Assembly: GCA_029974985.1 (NCBI GenBank)
Contig: JARKQC010000243.1
Coordinates: 1-64,000 of the forward strand
Origin: Bacteroidota bacterium
Lineage (GTDB): Bacteria; Bacteroidota; Ignavibacteria; Kapaibacteriales; UBA2268
Reading direction: 5' to 3'
DNA length: 64,000 nt
Under the pieces are notes generated by a model that was given only the letters and a program-made list of their open reading frames with translations, was not told the DNA's origin and searched no databases. The position numbers and the translations under genes are program-made. Below, in pieces: positions 7,689 through 16,201 of the stretch (position 1 is its first letter; the number at the start of each line of letters is the position of its first letter).

Positions 7689-7941
7689 TTATTATTCAAT
7701 ATGCGATGTGAATAAACATAATTTAAAGATAAATGATATAATTATATTAGGGCAAATTGCTCGAAAGGTTACAAATGTTTTTAACGATTTTATATTATTA
7801 TCAAAAAAACTCTTAATTCCGTTAAATGACGATTTTAATATAAAATTGCTATTTAAGGAATGCGATAAAACAAAATTAATACTTGATTTAAATAAAATCA
7901 ATACAAATAATTCAATTAACGATTTTATGAATAAAAAGTAA
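7675..7941 (+). CDS. Hypothetical early protein (88 aa)
   Basis: I prefer ATG at 7675, giving an 88-residue product beginning MTIYNYYS, over the upstream ATG at 7645, which would overlap the preceding gene more. The protein contains a small beta-rich core (LKINDIIILGQIARKVTNVFNDFILLSKK) like short SH3-ish phage proteins; no family is assigned. Confidence 0.5.
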   Translation: MTIYNYYSICDVNKHNLKINDIIILGQIARKVTNVFNDFILLSKKLLIPLNDDFNIKLLFKECDKTKLILDLNKINTNNSINDFMNKK

Positions 7942-7973
7942 ATTATTATGTATTATATTATTTTTTCGATAGA

Positions 7974-8168
7974 ATGAAAACAAAAAAAGAAGGTATTTTG
8001 TGGACAGCAAAACAGGTAAGCGACTATTTAGGTATTTCAGAAAAAACAGCATATTATTTATTATCATCTAATATTATTAATTCAATTAATTTATCACCAG
8101 AAAAACAATGGCGAACAACTAAAGAAGCAGTTGATTTATGGTTAAAAAATACATTAAAATATAAATAA
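7974..8168 (+). CDS. MerR-type HTH / excisionase-like DNA-binding protein
   Basis: Sixty-four residues covering one winged helix of the HTH_17 / excisionase type: WTAKQVSDYLGISEKTAYYL, a wing around SPEKQWRTT, then EAVDLWL. Proteins of this size act as recombination directionality factors or as replication-linked DNA-binding proteins. It ends two bases before the primase-helicase gene, and together the pair resembles the layout in many integrated elements. Either excision control with Int or loading at the origin is plausible. Confidence 0.75.
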   Translation: MKTKKEGILWTAKQVSDYLGISEKTAYYLLSSNIINSINLSPEKQWRTTKEAVDLWLKNTLKYK

Positions 8169-8170
8169 CT

Positions 8171-10450
8171 ATGGAATACACAAAATTTATTAAATATTTC
8201 GATATATCAAAAATAATTAGTAAAAATAAAGTTCAATGTAATTGCCCAGCTCATAATGACAAGCAAGCAAGTTTGTCAATTACGAAAAATGAAAATAACG
8301 ATATTCTTATAAATTGCTTTGCAGGTTGCAAGACAGAAACAATATTAAGCAAAGTAAATTTAACAATGAAAGATTTATATAATAATAGACCTAATAATAA
8401 AGAAAATAAAATTTTAGAAAAAACATATATTTACACTGATGAAATTGGTAATAATATACACTTTACAGAAAGATATATAACAGGCAATAATAAATCGTTT
8501 CTTCAAGGACAATTTCAAAATGGCAATAAAGTATATAATTTTAAAAATTTAAAAAGATTATACATTTATAATTATCCCGCAGTAATAAAGGCAATAAATA
8601 AATATGAAATAATTTATTTTGTAGAAGGCGAAAAAGACGCAGATAATTTAATTAAATTAGGCTTTACAGCAACAACAATAACAGGTGGAGCAAAAGCGTG
8701 GAAAAAATACTATAAAGATTATTTCAAAGGTGCTAATTTATATGTTTTTAGTGATAATGATGAAGCTGGACGTGAATTAACAAGTAAAATAATAGATGAA
8801 TTAAAAGAAGTTGTCAATTCTATTTATAGAATTGATTTTAACGGTAAAAAAGAAAAATATGATGTTACTGATTTTTTAGAAGAAAATAATTTTAAAAAAG
8901 ATATATTTAAAAAATATATTGATGAATATATTGAACAATATAAAATTTCTAATATTGAAATAACATTAAATATAAACGATATTTCAATTTTTGAGAATAA
9001 CAATAATAAAATGTTTAATATAATTTATGGCGAAGATGGAAATAATGATTTTTGTTATACAAACGCACTAGACGCAATAAATGAAATATTAAATATTAAA
9101 ACCTCAATAATAAAAAGTAAATGGTATTATTTTATATATAATGGCAAATTTTGGCACTCAATAGATAAACGCGAAATTGCAAAGTATTTTCTTGGTGCAT
9201 TAAAAAAGAAAGATATAGTTCCCAAAAAAATTGACGCGATTCTGTCTTTGATGTGTTCAGATATTCGATTTATAATAGCAGAAGATAAATGGAACAGTAA
9301 TCCATATTTAATTAATCTTAATAATTGCACTTATGATTTAAAAAATTATAAAGCATATAGACACAAAGCAGATGATTATTTAACATATATTAATGATTAC
9401 AATTTTGATATTAACGCACATTGTACAAATTTTACTAGATCATTAATGGACTATTCTAAAACTAGAGGAATACCTGATTTTAATTGGATTTTAAGATTTT
9501 ATGAAATTGCTGGTTATTCACTTTTGGGAATTATGCCGTTTCAAAAAATGTTTTGGTTTATGGGAGCAAAAGGTAGAAACGGTAAAGGCACAGTTATAAG
9601 AATAATAGAGCGTTTAGTTGGCGATTTTCACTCTATTAGTTCAATAGATACAAGAGACTTAAGAGAAAAGTTTTATTTATCAAGATTAATTAATAAAAGA
9701 CTTGCAACAGCTGGAGATTTACATTATAGATTAGCGAATGTAAGTACTTTAAAATCTTTGTCTGGTGGAGACCGACAAACTACAGATATTAAATACGGCG
9801 ACGCAACAAGTTTCTCAAACAATGCTAAATTTATTTTTGCAATGAACCAAGTACCTTTATTGCCCGACGGTGAAAGTGTTAAACCAATAGCTAAAAGAAT
9901 AGTTGCTTTGCAATTTAACTATGAAATTATGACACCAGATAGCGATATAGAAAGCATATTTAACAAAGAAATTAGCGGAATTTTCAATTTAGCAGTTAGA
10001 GGTTTACAGCGTTTAATGAATAATAGAGAATTTTCACCTGTTAAGAATGCTGATACTTGGCTTGAAAATTGGGCTTCTAAACTTCCTCCATTAGAAGAAT
10101 TTTTTAGTCGTTATGAATATGACAATACACCAAATAAATATAATTATGACAAACCTTACTCATTATTTTTAGTTGATATTTATGAAGATTATGAAAAATT
10201 TATGATAGAATATTATGGCAAATATTGGTATAATGAGCAAGATATAACAGTAAAAGGCTCGCGTAAATTAAAAGAGCTTTTAATTGATGAATTTGAAAGA
10301 AGATATAATATAATTTTACAATCCACAAAAGAATATAATCAAATTCTGAAAGGTAGTTTTACAAAAATATTGCATATTAGAGACAAAATTCGTGAATTTG
10401 AGCAAAATTTGAAATTAAAACACGACCAAGAGAATGCCCCGCAATTCTAA
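8171..10450 (+). CDS. Primase-helicase of the phage P4 alpha / D5 type
   Basis: A 759-residue replication protein. Residues 22-55 form a zinc ribbon (CNCPAH ... CFAGC). A Toprim primase-like fold follows, with FVEGEKDADNL near 150 and VFSDNDEAG near 193. A D5-N type linker leads to a superfamily 3 helicase with Walker A GAKGRNGKGT near 463 and the typical downstream SF3 pattern including FAMNQVPLLPDG. This is the plan of P4 alpha and phage/plasmid primases, which unwind and prime DNA and bind iterons at their own origin. The iteron array begins about 80 bp after its stop, a strong contextual match. Confidence 0.9.
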   Translation: MEYTKFIKYFDISKIISKNKVQCNCPAHNDKQASLSITKNENNDILINCFAGCKTETILSKVNLTMKDLYNNRPNNKENKILEKTYIYTDEIGNNIHFTERYITGNNKSFLQGQFQNGNKVYNFKNLKRLYIYNYPAVIKAINKYEIIYFVEGEKDADNLIKLGFTATTITGGAKAWKKYYKDYFKGANLYVFSDNDEAGRELTSKIIDELKEVVNSIYRIDFNGKKEKYDVTDFLEENNFKKDIFKKYIDEYIEQYKISNIEITLNINDISIFENNNNKMFNIIYGEDGNNDFCYTNALDAINEILNIKTSIIKSKWYYFIYNGKFWHSIDKREIAKYFLGALKKKDIVPKKIDAILSLMCSDIRFIIAEDKWNSNPYLINLNNCTYDLKNYKAYRHKADDYLTYINDYNFDINAHCTNFTRSLMDYSKTRGIPDFNWILRFYEIAGYSLLGIMPFQKMFWFMGAKGRNGKGTVIRIIERLVGDFHSISSIDTRDLREKFYLSRLINKRLATAGDLHYRLANVSTLKSLSGGDRQTTDIKYGDATSFSNNAKFIFAMNQVPLLPDGESVKPIAKRIVALQFNYEIMTPDSDIESIFNKEISGIFNLAVRGLQRLMNNREFSPVKNADTWLENWASKLPPLEEFFSRYEYDNTPNKYNYDKPYSLFLVDIYEDYEKFMIEYYGKYWYNEQDITVKGSRKLKELLIDEFERRYNIILQSTKEYNQILKGSFTKILHIRDKIREFEQNLKLKHDQENAPQF

Positions 10451-10501
10451 TTTATAAAAGTGAAAATATAAAAAATACATCGCACTTTTTAACATATATT
10501 G

Positions 10502-10795
10502 TAAGTCTATGTTATATAATAAGTTACATTGTAGGATTAGTATAGGATTAGAGTAGGACATATTATTCTAATCCTATAATAATTTTTAAGTGCTTTATAA
10601 ACATAATAGTTAGAAAACGTAAAAATTAGGATTTAATTAGGACTAAAAAGGATAATCCTATAAAAGAGCAATTATTAACATTCATTAATAAATATTTACG
10701 ATAATCTATTATTAAATCCTACTCTAATCCTATACTAATCCTATACTAATCCTAATCTAATCCTATACTATAAAATATTGTAATATATAGACTTA
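10502..10795. other. Candidate replication origin: inverted 11-bp iteron arrays
   Basis: TAGGATTA or its complement TAATCCTA recurs in phase. Left cluster at 10532, 10543 and (degenerate) 10554; right cluster, in inverted orientation, at 10714 (7 of 8), 10725, 10736, 10747 and 10758, all exactly 11 bp apart. Further copies lie at 10569, 10627, 10638 and 10653. 10532-10558 is a perfect 27-bp inverted repeat of 10717-10743. TAAGTCTAT at 10502 and ATAGACTTA at 10787 flank the whole. One-turn phasing, AT-rich DNA and the P4-type primase gene next door fit an origin with iterons. Confidence 0.75.
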
Positions 10796-10870
10796 TAAAG
10801 AAATTTAGGAAATGCTTGTCAAAATCTCTCGCTTTGATTTTTCTTCTCTATTTTTAATGGTAAAAAATGC

Positions 10871-10980
10871 GGAACTTTTTTAAATTAAATTTTGAAAAAG
10901 TTCCTATTTTTATTGTAAACCCTGATGTATCCTACATTCTCAAGGGGGAACTTTTTTATAAAAAAAAATTAAAATGTTCC
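10871..10980. repeat. Twin 34-bp inverted repeats
   Basis: Two similar dyads lie 76 bp apart. The first is GGAACTTTTT (10871) with AAAAAGTTCC (ending 10904), a perfect 10-bp stem. The second is GGAACTTTTT (10947) with AAAATGTTCC (ending 10980), with one mismatch. Each spans exactly 34 bp. The first is followed by a T-rich tract, so it could terminate early transcripts; the pair could equally be operators for late transcription. The remaining DNA to 11161 holds no gene and should contain a promoter for the late operon. Confidence 0.6.
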
Positions 10981-11161
10981 AACAATATAAAATTATGAAA
11001 AAACTGCCTAACTTATGGTATACCCTAACTTTTATATTTTTGTATATTCATCAATCAATGTTTATCTATTAAAAAATATCAAAAAGTAATATAAAATTTG
11101 AAATGTAAATTATATTAATATTTAATCGTTAATAAATGCAACAAAATAAACAGGGGGACAA

Positions 11162-11371
11162 ATGCCGTATATATCAGAACAAACACTTAAATTAAGATTT
11201 TGTACTCATTCAGCTGTTGAAAAATTAATAAATGAAGGAAAATGTAAAAATAGAAAAGAAGCTATTAATTACATAATTAAAAAAGCAAGATATATTACAG
11301 GTTTTTCGAGTAAAAAAGAAAAAGCATATTATCAATATATCCAATTCAGAAGAAAATATATTTTAAAATAA
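11162..11371 (+). CDS. Small basic hypothetical protein
   Basis: Sixty-nine residues with an unusually strong ribosome site (CAGGGGGAC before ATG). Lys/Arg-rich, helical (SAVEKLINEGKCKNRKEAINYIIKKAR), with the look of a small nucleic-acid-binding protein, but no family recognised. First gene after the candidate origin; may be the first late or middle gene. Confidence 0.6.
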   Translation: MPYISEQTLKLRFCTHSAVEKLINEGKCKNRKEAINYIIKKARYITGFSSKKEKAYYQYIQFRRKYILK

Positions 11372-11400
11372 ATATAAAAGTATCAAATACTAAATAAAAA

Positions 11401-11417
11401 TTAAATGACGGTCATTT
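11401..11417. other. Short palindrome AAATGAC-G-GTCATTT
   Basis: A 15-bp perfect dyad (about 11402-11416) with a second copy of ATGACGG just after it and a T-rich tract beyond. It could be a weak terminator after the 69-aa gene or a regulator site. Otherwise 11372-11555 shows nothing. Confidence 0.35.
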
Positions 11418-11555
11418 ATGACGGTTTTTATTTTTTTATTCATTTCTCTATAATTTAATCAAAAATTATTAAATAAGTTATTGAATTATAACTAATTATA
11501 TAAATTGTATATTTAGCAATTATCTATTTATATAAAGAATACTTTATTTAGCAGT

Positions 11556-11714
11556 ATGCGAATAGATAAAATTTATAATAGACTTATGAAAAGTTTAAAA
11601 AATTCAAAAGAAATTGACAAACAAGAAGAATATTTTGAAAAAAAAATATTACGTAAATTGTCAAAAGAACAAAGACGCAAGTATTATATTTTGAAAGAAA
11701 AAGATAATGAGTAA
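11556..11714 (+). CDS. Small charged hypothetical protein (52 aa)
   Basis: ATG at 11556 opens 52 codons to TAA at 11712. The product is almost all Lys, Glu, Arg and Ile (beginning MRIDKIYNRLMKS) and should be one long charged helix. Its end overlaps the next ATG (11707) by eight bases, as is common in compact phage operons. No clear ribosome site; moderate confidence only. Confidence 0.45.
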   Translation: MRIDKIYNRLMKSLKNSKEIDKQEEYFEKKILRKLSKEQRRKYYILKEKDNE

Positions 11715-12162
11715 AATTTCAAAAGAAAATTTTTTTAGATTTACTTATGCTAATTTTCAGCAATTAGATAGAGAAGAATATCCAACTAGATCACCAGATT
11801 TTATAAGTAATTCAGGCAGTAAATATTGGTACACAAAAGAAGGAGTTATAAGATATTCTACACATTGGAACCGGCACGTTGCTACTTGCAAATGGTTTTT
11901 AAATAATTGTAATGCTTATGGAGGAAAATATGGTTATTGTAAATTTAAAGATTTCCAAGAAATTAAAGGAAGTTTTGATTTTGAGCAATATTTTGAAGTA
12001 GGTAAAAAATACGAAGTTTTAAAGGCGAGTTATGATAGAAAAGGGAATAGTTGCGTCGAAAAAATGATAGGAAAGTATATAAAAAGGACAAAGAAATTTA
12101 TCATATTTGATAAGTTTAGAGTTAGCGAAGATACTTATATAACAGCAAAATTAATTAAATAG
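11707..12162 (+). CDS. Hypothetical protein with a Trp/Tyr-rich motif seen in phage proteins
   Basis: A 151-residue soluble protein. Residues 38-70 read YWYTKEGVIRYSTHWNRHV and then a CKWFL block, a motif (aromatic, GVIR-S-HW, A-C-W) that recurs in short uncharacterised proteins of phages and bacteria. No enzymatic assignment is made. Codon usage and strand place it in the rightward operon. Confidence 0.6.
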   Translation: MSKISKENFFRFTYANFQQLDREEYPTRSPDFISNSGSKYWYTKEGVIRYSTHWNRHVATCKWFLNNCNAYGGKYGYCKFKDFQEIKGSFDFEQYFEVGKKYEVLKASYDRKGNSCVEKMIGKYIKRTKKFIIFDKFRVSEDTYITAKLIK

Positions 12163-12174
12163 GGCTAAAAAACA

Positions 12175-12753
12175 ATGCAGATGACTATTAGAACAGATGT
12201 TTTATTTCGTAGTAAAATACTATGGGGCTGGGTAATTGGCACTTATAAAGATAGTTTTTTACAGACTCTATATTTAATTTATAAAGAAATAAATTGGAAT
12301 GCTAATAAAGTTAATGTTATTGGAATTACAGAAAATTATAGTTTAGAATTAATTTATAATGTTATTAATGCTTATGGCAATGTTTTACTTGCAGACAAAA
12401 AAATCAAAGAATATGACGGCTATAATGAAAAAAATAATATTGATTTAATTGATACAGTATCAATATATGCAGGTGTAAATAAAGAATTAACAACAAAAGT
12501 ATTAAAACAATTATTTTGGAGTACAGAACAGGGCAGGATTGATAACACGGCTTGGATTAAACCGCGAACTTATATGCAAACAAGTGGCTACCGTGAATTA
12601 AGGGAAGACGCCGTCGGCTCTAATTGGTTTAAAAATCTAATGTATGTATTAGTTATTATTGGAGTAAGTATAGCTGGCTATTATGTATTAAAATCATATT
12701 CTACTTATATAATAGCGTCAAATGTTGGCAAAAAAAGACTGGTGGCAAGATGA
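12175..12753 (+). CDS. Membrane-anchored hypothetical protein, possible virion membrane component
   Basis: A 192-residue protein with a soluble N-terminal domain of about 145 residues and one membrane segment at about 152-172 (MYVLVIIGVSIAGYYVL), then a short basic tail. It overlaps the transglutaminase-like gene by four bases. Several later genes share this plan of one C-terminal span, which fits proteins that sit in a virion membrane or act at the cell membrane during assembly or entry. Confidence 0.55.
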   Translation: MQMTIRTDVLFRSKILWGWVIGTYKDSFLQTLYLIYKEINWNANKVNVIGITENYSLELIYNVINAYGNVLLADKKIKEYDGYNEKNNIDLIDTVSIYAGVNKELTTKVLKQLFWSTEQGRIDNTAWIKPRTYMQTSGYRELREDAVGSNWFKNLMYVLVIIGVSIAGYYVLKSYSTYIIASNVGKKRLVAR

Positions 12754-13280
12754 ACATTACAAAAACAGTATTAAAAAATGGCGATGAAGGTATTCATCAA
12801 ACAATTAAATTAATGACGCAATATGTTAATGAATATATTAGTAATTCAGAAATAATTCAGCTTGTTAATGAAATTCAAAATACAATGATTAAACAAGTGA
12901 ATTTTAAAAAAGAATGTGAAAAACGTTTTGAGCTTATCTATTATATTTTTTTGTATATAGTTCATAATTTAAGATATGAATTAGACCCGCCAAATATTGA
13001 ACTTGTAAAAAGTCCCAAACATACAATTTTGGGAAATAGTAATTATGGCGATTGTGATGATTTAAGTGTTGCACTTGCTACTTTACTTAAATCAGCTGGC
13101 TATAATGTATGGTTTAGATGTGTAGCTTGGAAAAAAGAAACTGGCAACGCTTTTACTCACGTGTTTGTAATGGTAGAATTGCCTTGTCATACCAAAGTAA
13201 TGCCGTTAGACCCTTCTATGAATATTAATGGATTTGGCAATATGGTAAAGTATTTTAGAAAACAAGATTTTAAGGTATAA
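12750..13280 (+). CDS. Transglutaminase-like cysteine protein
   Basis: A 176-residue protein of the transglutaminase-like (papain-related) fold with the full triad visible: Cys in YGDCDDLSVALATLL, His in AFTHVFV, Asp in MPLDPS. In this fold the triad supports peptide cleavage, cross-linking or amide hydrolysis. In a structural operon it might mature, cross-link or process a virion protein, or cleave cell-wall peptides. It is translationally coupled to the membrane protein upstream and followed after 4 bp by a large structural-type gene. The specific substrate is unknown. Confidence 0.75.
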   Translation: MNITKTVLKNGDEGIHQTIKLMTQYVNEYISNSEIIQLVNEIQNTMIKQVNFKKECEKRFELIYYIFLYIVHNLRYELDPPNIELVKSPKHTILGNSNYGDCDDLSVALATLLKSAGYNVWFRCVAWKKETGNAFTHVFVMVELPCHTKVMPLDPSMNINGFGNMVKYFRKQDFKV

Positions 13281-13284
13281 AAAA

Positions 13285-14901
13285 ATGAAACAACCTTTAT
13301 TAGTAGGATTAAATGACGCAGTAAATAATGATTATTTAATTGGTGGATTAAGAGATAAATGTTTAACCACTATGAGTGTACAAGATACTCCATTAAGTTA
13401 TAAAAATTTATTTGCTGGAGAGAATGCAACAAAAGAGCAGGTTAATAATACCGCGTCAATATGGGCTAATATATTTGAATTTAGTAAAAATAATGGAATA
13501 CAAGAAAAATTCGGCAAATTTGAACTTGATTTAGATAGTTATATTTATACAAGATATCAAGCAAACCCTATATTTACAGATGATTATGGGAATAGAATAT
13601 TTGTAATTTATGAAAGGAATAAAAAACATATTGAATTATTATCAAGTGGAATGTTTGGTTTTTCTTTTGATAGTTACGATAAATTTAAAGAGTATAGAAA
13701 TAATAAAGGCAAAAATAAAAATAATGGATATTATGAATTATCAGAATGCTATACAACAACAATAGGCAATGAATTTAACGGCGACGGTTATGCAGAGAGA
13801 ATGGTAGCTTCATATACAATGCAAAGAGAGTATAATATTGTATATGGTGGACGTGGAAATAATGATTTTGGAATTGAGAAATTAGGTATAGGACAAAGAA
13901 AATTAGATAAACCCGTTATTGTGTTTATTTCAAGAGATAGAGGTTTGACCAAAGAAGATTGGGGAAAGTTTTTACCTTTTGTTTCTGCTATTGTTAGTAT
14001 CATCCCTGGAATTGGCCCGGAATTAGCTCTATTAATAAATTCAGCAGTTTCTGTTTCATCAAATTATATTACAAACCCAAATTATAAATTAACTGGTGAT
14101 GATATATCAAAAATTGGGACAGTATTAAGCCCTGTAATGTATAGCGTAGGTGGACAAGATTTAACTAATTATTTACGCGATGGTATAAATCTATATGAAG
14201 CTTATAATAGTGGAAATTATCAATATTTAGCCCAAGAGTTAGGAATTTCTAATGTAATGTCTAAAAAATTTAACGAGCAAATATTTGACCCTAATTATAC
14301 TAAAACAATTCAATTGTCAAGTAAAAACCCTATTGATTTTGACAAAACAAATGCTATAGTTCAAATGTTTAGAAATCAATCATCATATAACGGTTTTTTA
14401 AATGCTGGTTTTAACTTTCACACTCCACAATATAGTGATATGTTAAGCCAAGTATCATCATCAAATAGTTTAACAACTTCAAATGAAATACTTAATCTAA
14501 TGACAATGTATAGCGGAGGAGGTTATACTTCCGTATTACCTACAAAAGTTGATAATAAGGAAATATTGTCATATTTATTTAATAAATTAAATAATACAGA
14601 GCAAACCCCTGAAATACATAAAGCGTTTATTGATATGAAATTTGGTATTCCGACGGGTGTAAATGCTTTTGATGAATTATTATTATTAAATATAGAAAAT
14701 CAAATCGTAAGAGGAAAATTAAAAACTTACACACTTCCAGCGCAACTACCACCAGCAAAGGCAGTTTGTATAAAAAATTATTTAGAAAGATATGGTATAG
14801 AAGTATTTGGAGCTAATTACACGAATACAACACCACCAATCCCAATAAATACATTAAGCAATGTTAAGAATAATAAAAAATATATTAGGAATTTTAAATA
14901 A
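13285..14901 (+). CDS. Large putative virion protein with an internal hydrophobic segment
   Basis: The second largest late protein (538 aa). Residues 1-220 are mixed alpha/beta. Residues 230-257 are hydrophobic and glycine-rich (FVSAIVSIIPGIGPELALL), typical of a membrane-inserting hairpin. The remainder is Asn/Ser/Tyr-rich. No enzymatic motif or known phage structural family is recognised. It lies directly before three small membrane proteins and the capsid candidates, so a membrane-associated minor virion, spike or entry protein is a fair guess. Confidence 0.6.
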   Translation: MKQPLLVGLNDAVNNDYLIGGLRDKCLTTMSVQDTPLSYKNLFAGENATKEQVNNTASIWANIFEFSKNNGIQEKFGKFELDLDSYIYTRYQANPIFTDDYGNRIFVIYERNKKHIELLSSGMFGFSFDSYDKFKEYRNNKGKNKNNGYYELSECYTTTIGNEFNGDGYAERMVASYTMQREYNIVYGGRGNNDFGIEKLGIGQRKLDKPVIVFISRDRGLTKEDWGKFLPFVSAIVSIIPGIGPELALLINSAVSVSSNYITNPNYKLTGDDISKIGTVLSPVMYSVGGQDLTNYLRDGINLYEAYNSGNYQYLAQELGISNVMSKKFNEQIFDPNYTKTIQLSSKNPIDFDKTNAIVQMFRNQSSYNGFLNAGFNFHTPQYSDMLSQVSSSNSLTTSNEILNLMTMYSGGGYTSVLPTKVDNKEILSYLFNKLNNTEQTPEIHKAFIDMKFGIPTGVNAFDELLLLNIENQIVRGKLKTYTLPAQLPPAKAVCIKNYLERYGIEVFGANYTNTTPPIPINTLSNVKNNKKYIRNFK

Positions 14902-15260
14902 TGAGAAGTAAAAGGTATGTTTTAAATGATAATATTAAATTTTCAAATGGCAATAATGGTGTAGTTAATACAAGTTCTTCAAGTCCGCAAGGAATAGTTT
15001 ATAAATATTCTATTAATTATGGTGTAGGTATTTATAAAGCTAATCCTATTGAAGAAGCAATAACAGTTAAAAAAGTAGATAATGATTTTTTTGATAGAAA
15101 TCCAACGAAAGAAGCTAAACCTTTAAATGAAATTAAGCCACAAGAAAAATTAAATAATTCAAATACTAAATTAAAAGAATTTTACGAAAAAAATAAAAAA
15201 ACTATACTTATAACTGGCGGGATTTTAGGTGGAATAATATTGTTAAAAGTAATTATATAA
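14901..15260 (+). CDS. Single-span membrane protein, candidate virion membrane protein
   Basis: A 119-residue protein starting one base inside the previous stop. A polar, Asn/Ser/Lys-rich domain precedes a C-terminal membrane segment (about 99-119, ILITGGILGGIILLKVII) that ends the protein. This C-anchored plan recurs in the next two genes. Confidence 0.6.
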   Translation: MRSKRYVLNDNIKFSNGNNGVVNTSSSSPQGIVYKYSINYGVGIYKANPIEEAITVKKVDNDFFDRNPTKEAKPLNEIKPQEKLNNSNTKLKEFYEKNKKTILITGGILGGIILLKVII

Positions 15261-15278
15261 ATATAAGGAATAAATTAA

Positions 15279-15590
15279 ATGCAAAGTGATTTTGATGTTG
15301 TATCTAAAAGATTAGGTTTGTCAAATGATACAGGTAATAATGACGCTATAAGTATAATAGCAGATGACAAAGCAGATGATTTAAACAAAGCAAATTCTAA
15401 TTGTAATAATAAATTAATCCCAAATTCAAAAGAGATTAGTTTTTCATCGGCTTCTATTTTCCCGGATGTTAAAACATTATTAGCATATCTAAAAGATAAT
15501 AATATAAAGACAGGTATAAATTGGCTACACATTACTGTTGCCGTTGCTGTTGGTGTTGGAGCAGGTTATTTAATAAAAAGCAAAATGTAA
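15279..15590 (+). CDS. Single-span membrane protein, candidate virion membrane protein
   Basis: A 103-residue protein with an Asp/Asn/Ser-rich N-terminal part and a C-terminal glycine/valine-rich span (about 82-98, ITVAVAVGVGAGYLI) followed by KSKM. AAGGAA serves as ribosome site. Together with the genes on both sides it forms a block of small membrane proteins just before the capsid candidates. Confidence 0.6.
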   Translation: MQSDFDVVSKRLGLSNDTGNNDAISIIADDKADDLNKANSNCNNKLIPNSKEISFSSASIFPDVKTLLAYLKDNNIKTGINWLHITVAVAVGVGAGYLIKSKM

Positions 15591-15616
15591 TATTAATAAT
15601 TTAAGGATTTTTTTTA

Positions 15617-16171
15617 ATGGCAAAAAGAAAAAAAGGACGTTCAGGCAAATTAGACGTTCAAAGAAATGTAAAAGATACATTTAACAAAGAAAACATGTTA
15701 ATGTATGCAGAGGTGTTAGCAACAGCTATTTATTGCGTATTCGGGGCAACACTATTAAAATTAAAAGGTTGGGGAGCATATTTAATGAGTTATGGAGTAC
15801 CCGCGATTCTTGGTGCAACTTTAAGGCGTCCCGCGATGGTATTTACAGCAATTGCAGGGGCAAGTTTACACGCAGGTTTTTATTTAGGCGATAAGATTCT
15901 AGAAAAAAATCAAAAAATTAATGTAACTTGGGGGATAGACAAAGGTATTACAACAACAATTAACGATAGTACTTTAAGTAACGACCTTCCTCCTGGCGTT
16001 CAATTAGTAAACTTGAATAATAGAATGGTAGCTATTGAACCTAATAACTTAAATGATTACCTTGTAGAAGGTGATAGAATTGAATTTAATACACCTGTTA
16101 AAATGTTAAATGACTATGTCAATAGTAAAGAAATAGGTTTTAACAATTTAGCAATTAATGGAACTTTATAA
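15617..16171 (+). CDS. Multi-span membrane protein with basic N-terminus, candidate virion membrane protein
   Basis: A 184-residue protein. The N-terminus is strongly basic (MAKRKKGRSGK), suited to contact DNA or capsid. Two to three hydrophobic segments lie between about 27 and 95 (AEVLATAIYCVFGATLL, GAYLMSYGVPAILGATL, AMVFTAIAGASLHAGFYLG). The C-terminal half is a soluble beta-rich domain. In membrane-containing phages small basic membrane proteins link the capsid, vesicle and genome; that role is inferred from position here. Confidence 0.6.
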   Translation: MAKRKKGRSGKLDVQRNVKDTFNKENMLMYAEVLATAIYCVFGATLLKLKGWGAYLMSYGVPAILGATLRRPAMVFTAIAGASLHAGFYLGDKILEKNQKINVTWGIDKGITTTINDSTLSNDLPPGVQLVNLNNRMVAIEPNNLNDYLVEGDRIEFNTPVKMLNDYVNSKEIGFNNLAINGTL

Positions 16172-16201
16172 ATTTATTAATATTTTAGGAGAATTTTTAA
16201 A

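Noticed and set aside
8171..10450. Viral packaging ATPase in the early region
   Set aside because: The P-loop is in an SF3 helicase context after a Toprim domain; it is a replication protein.
15275..15532. Reverse-strand ORF over the 103-aa membrane protein
   Set aside because: Opposite to the operon, with no ribosome site; the forward gene has a normal start and a credible span.
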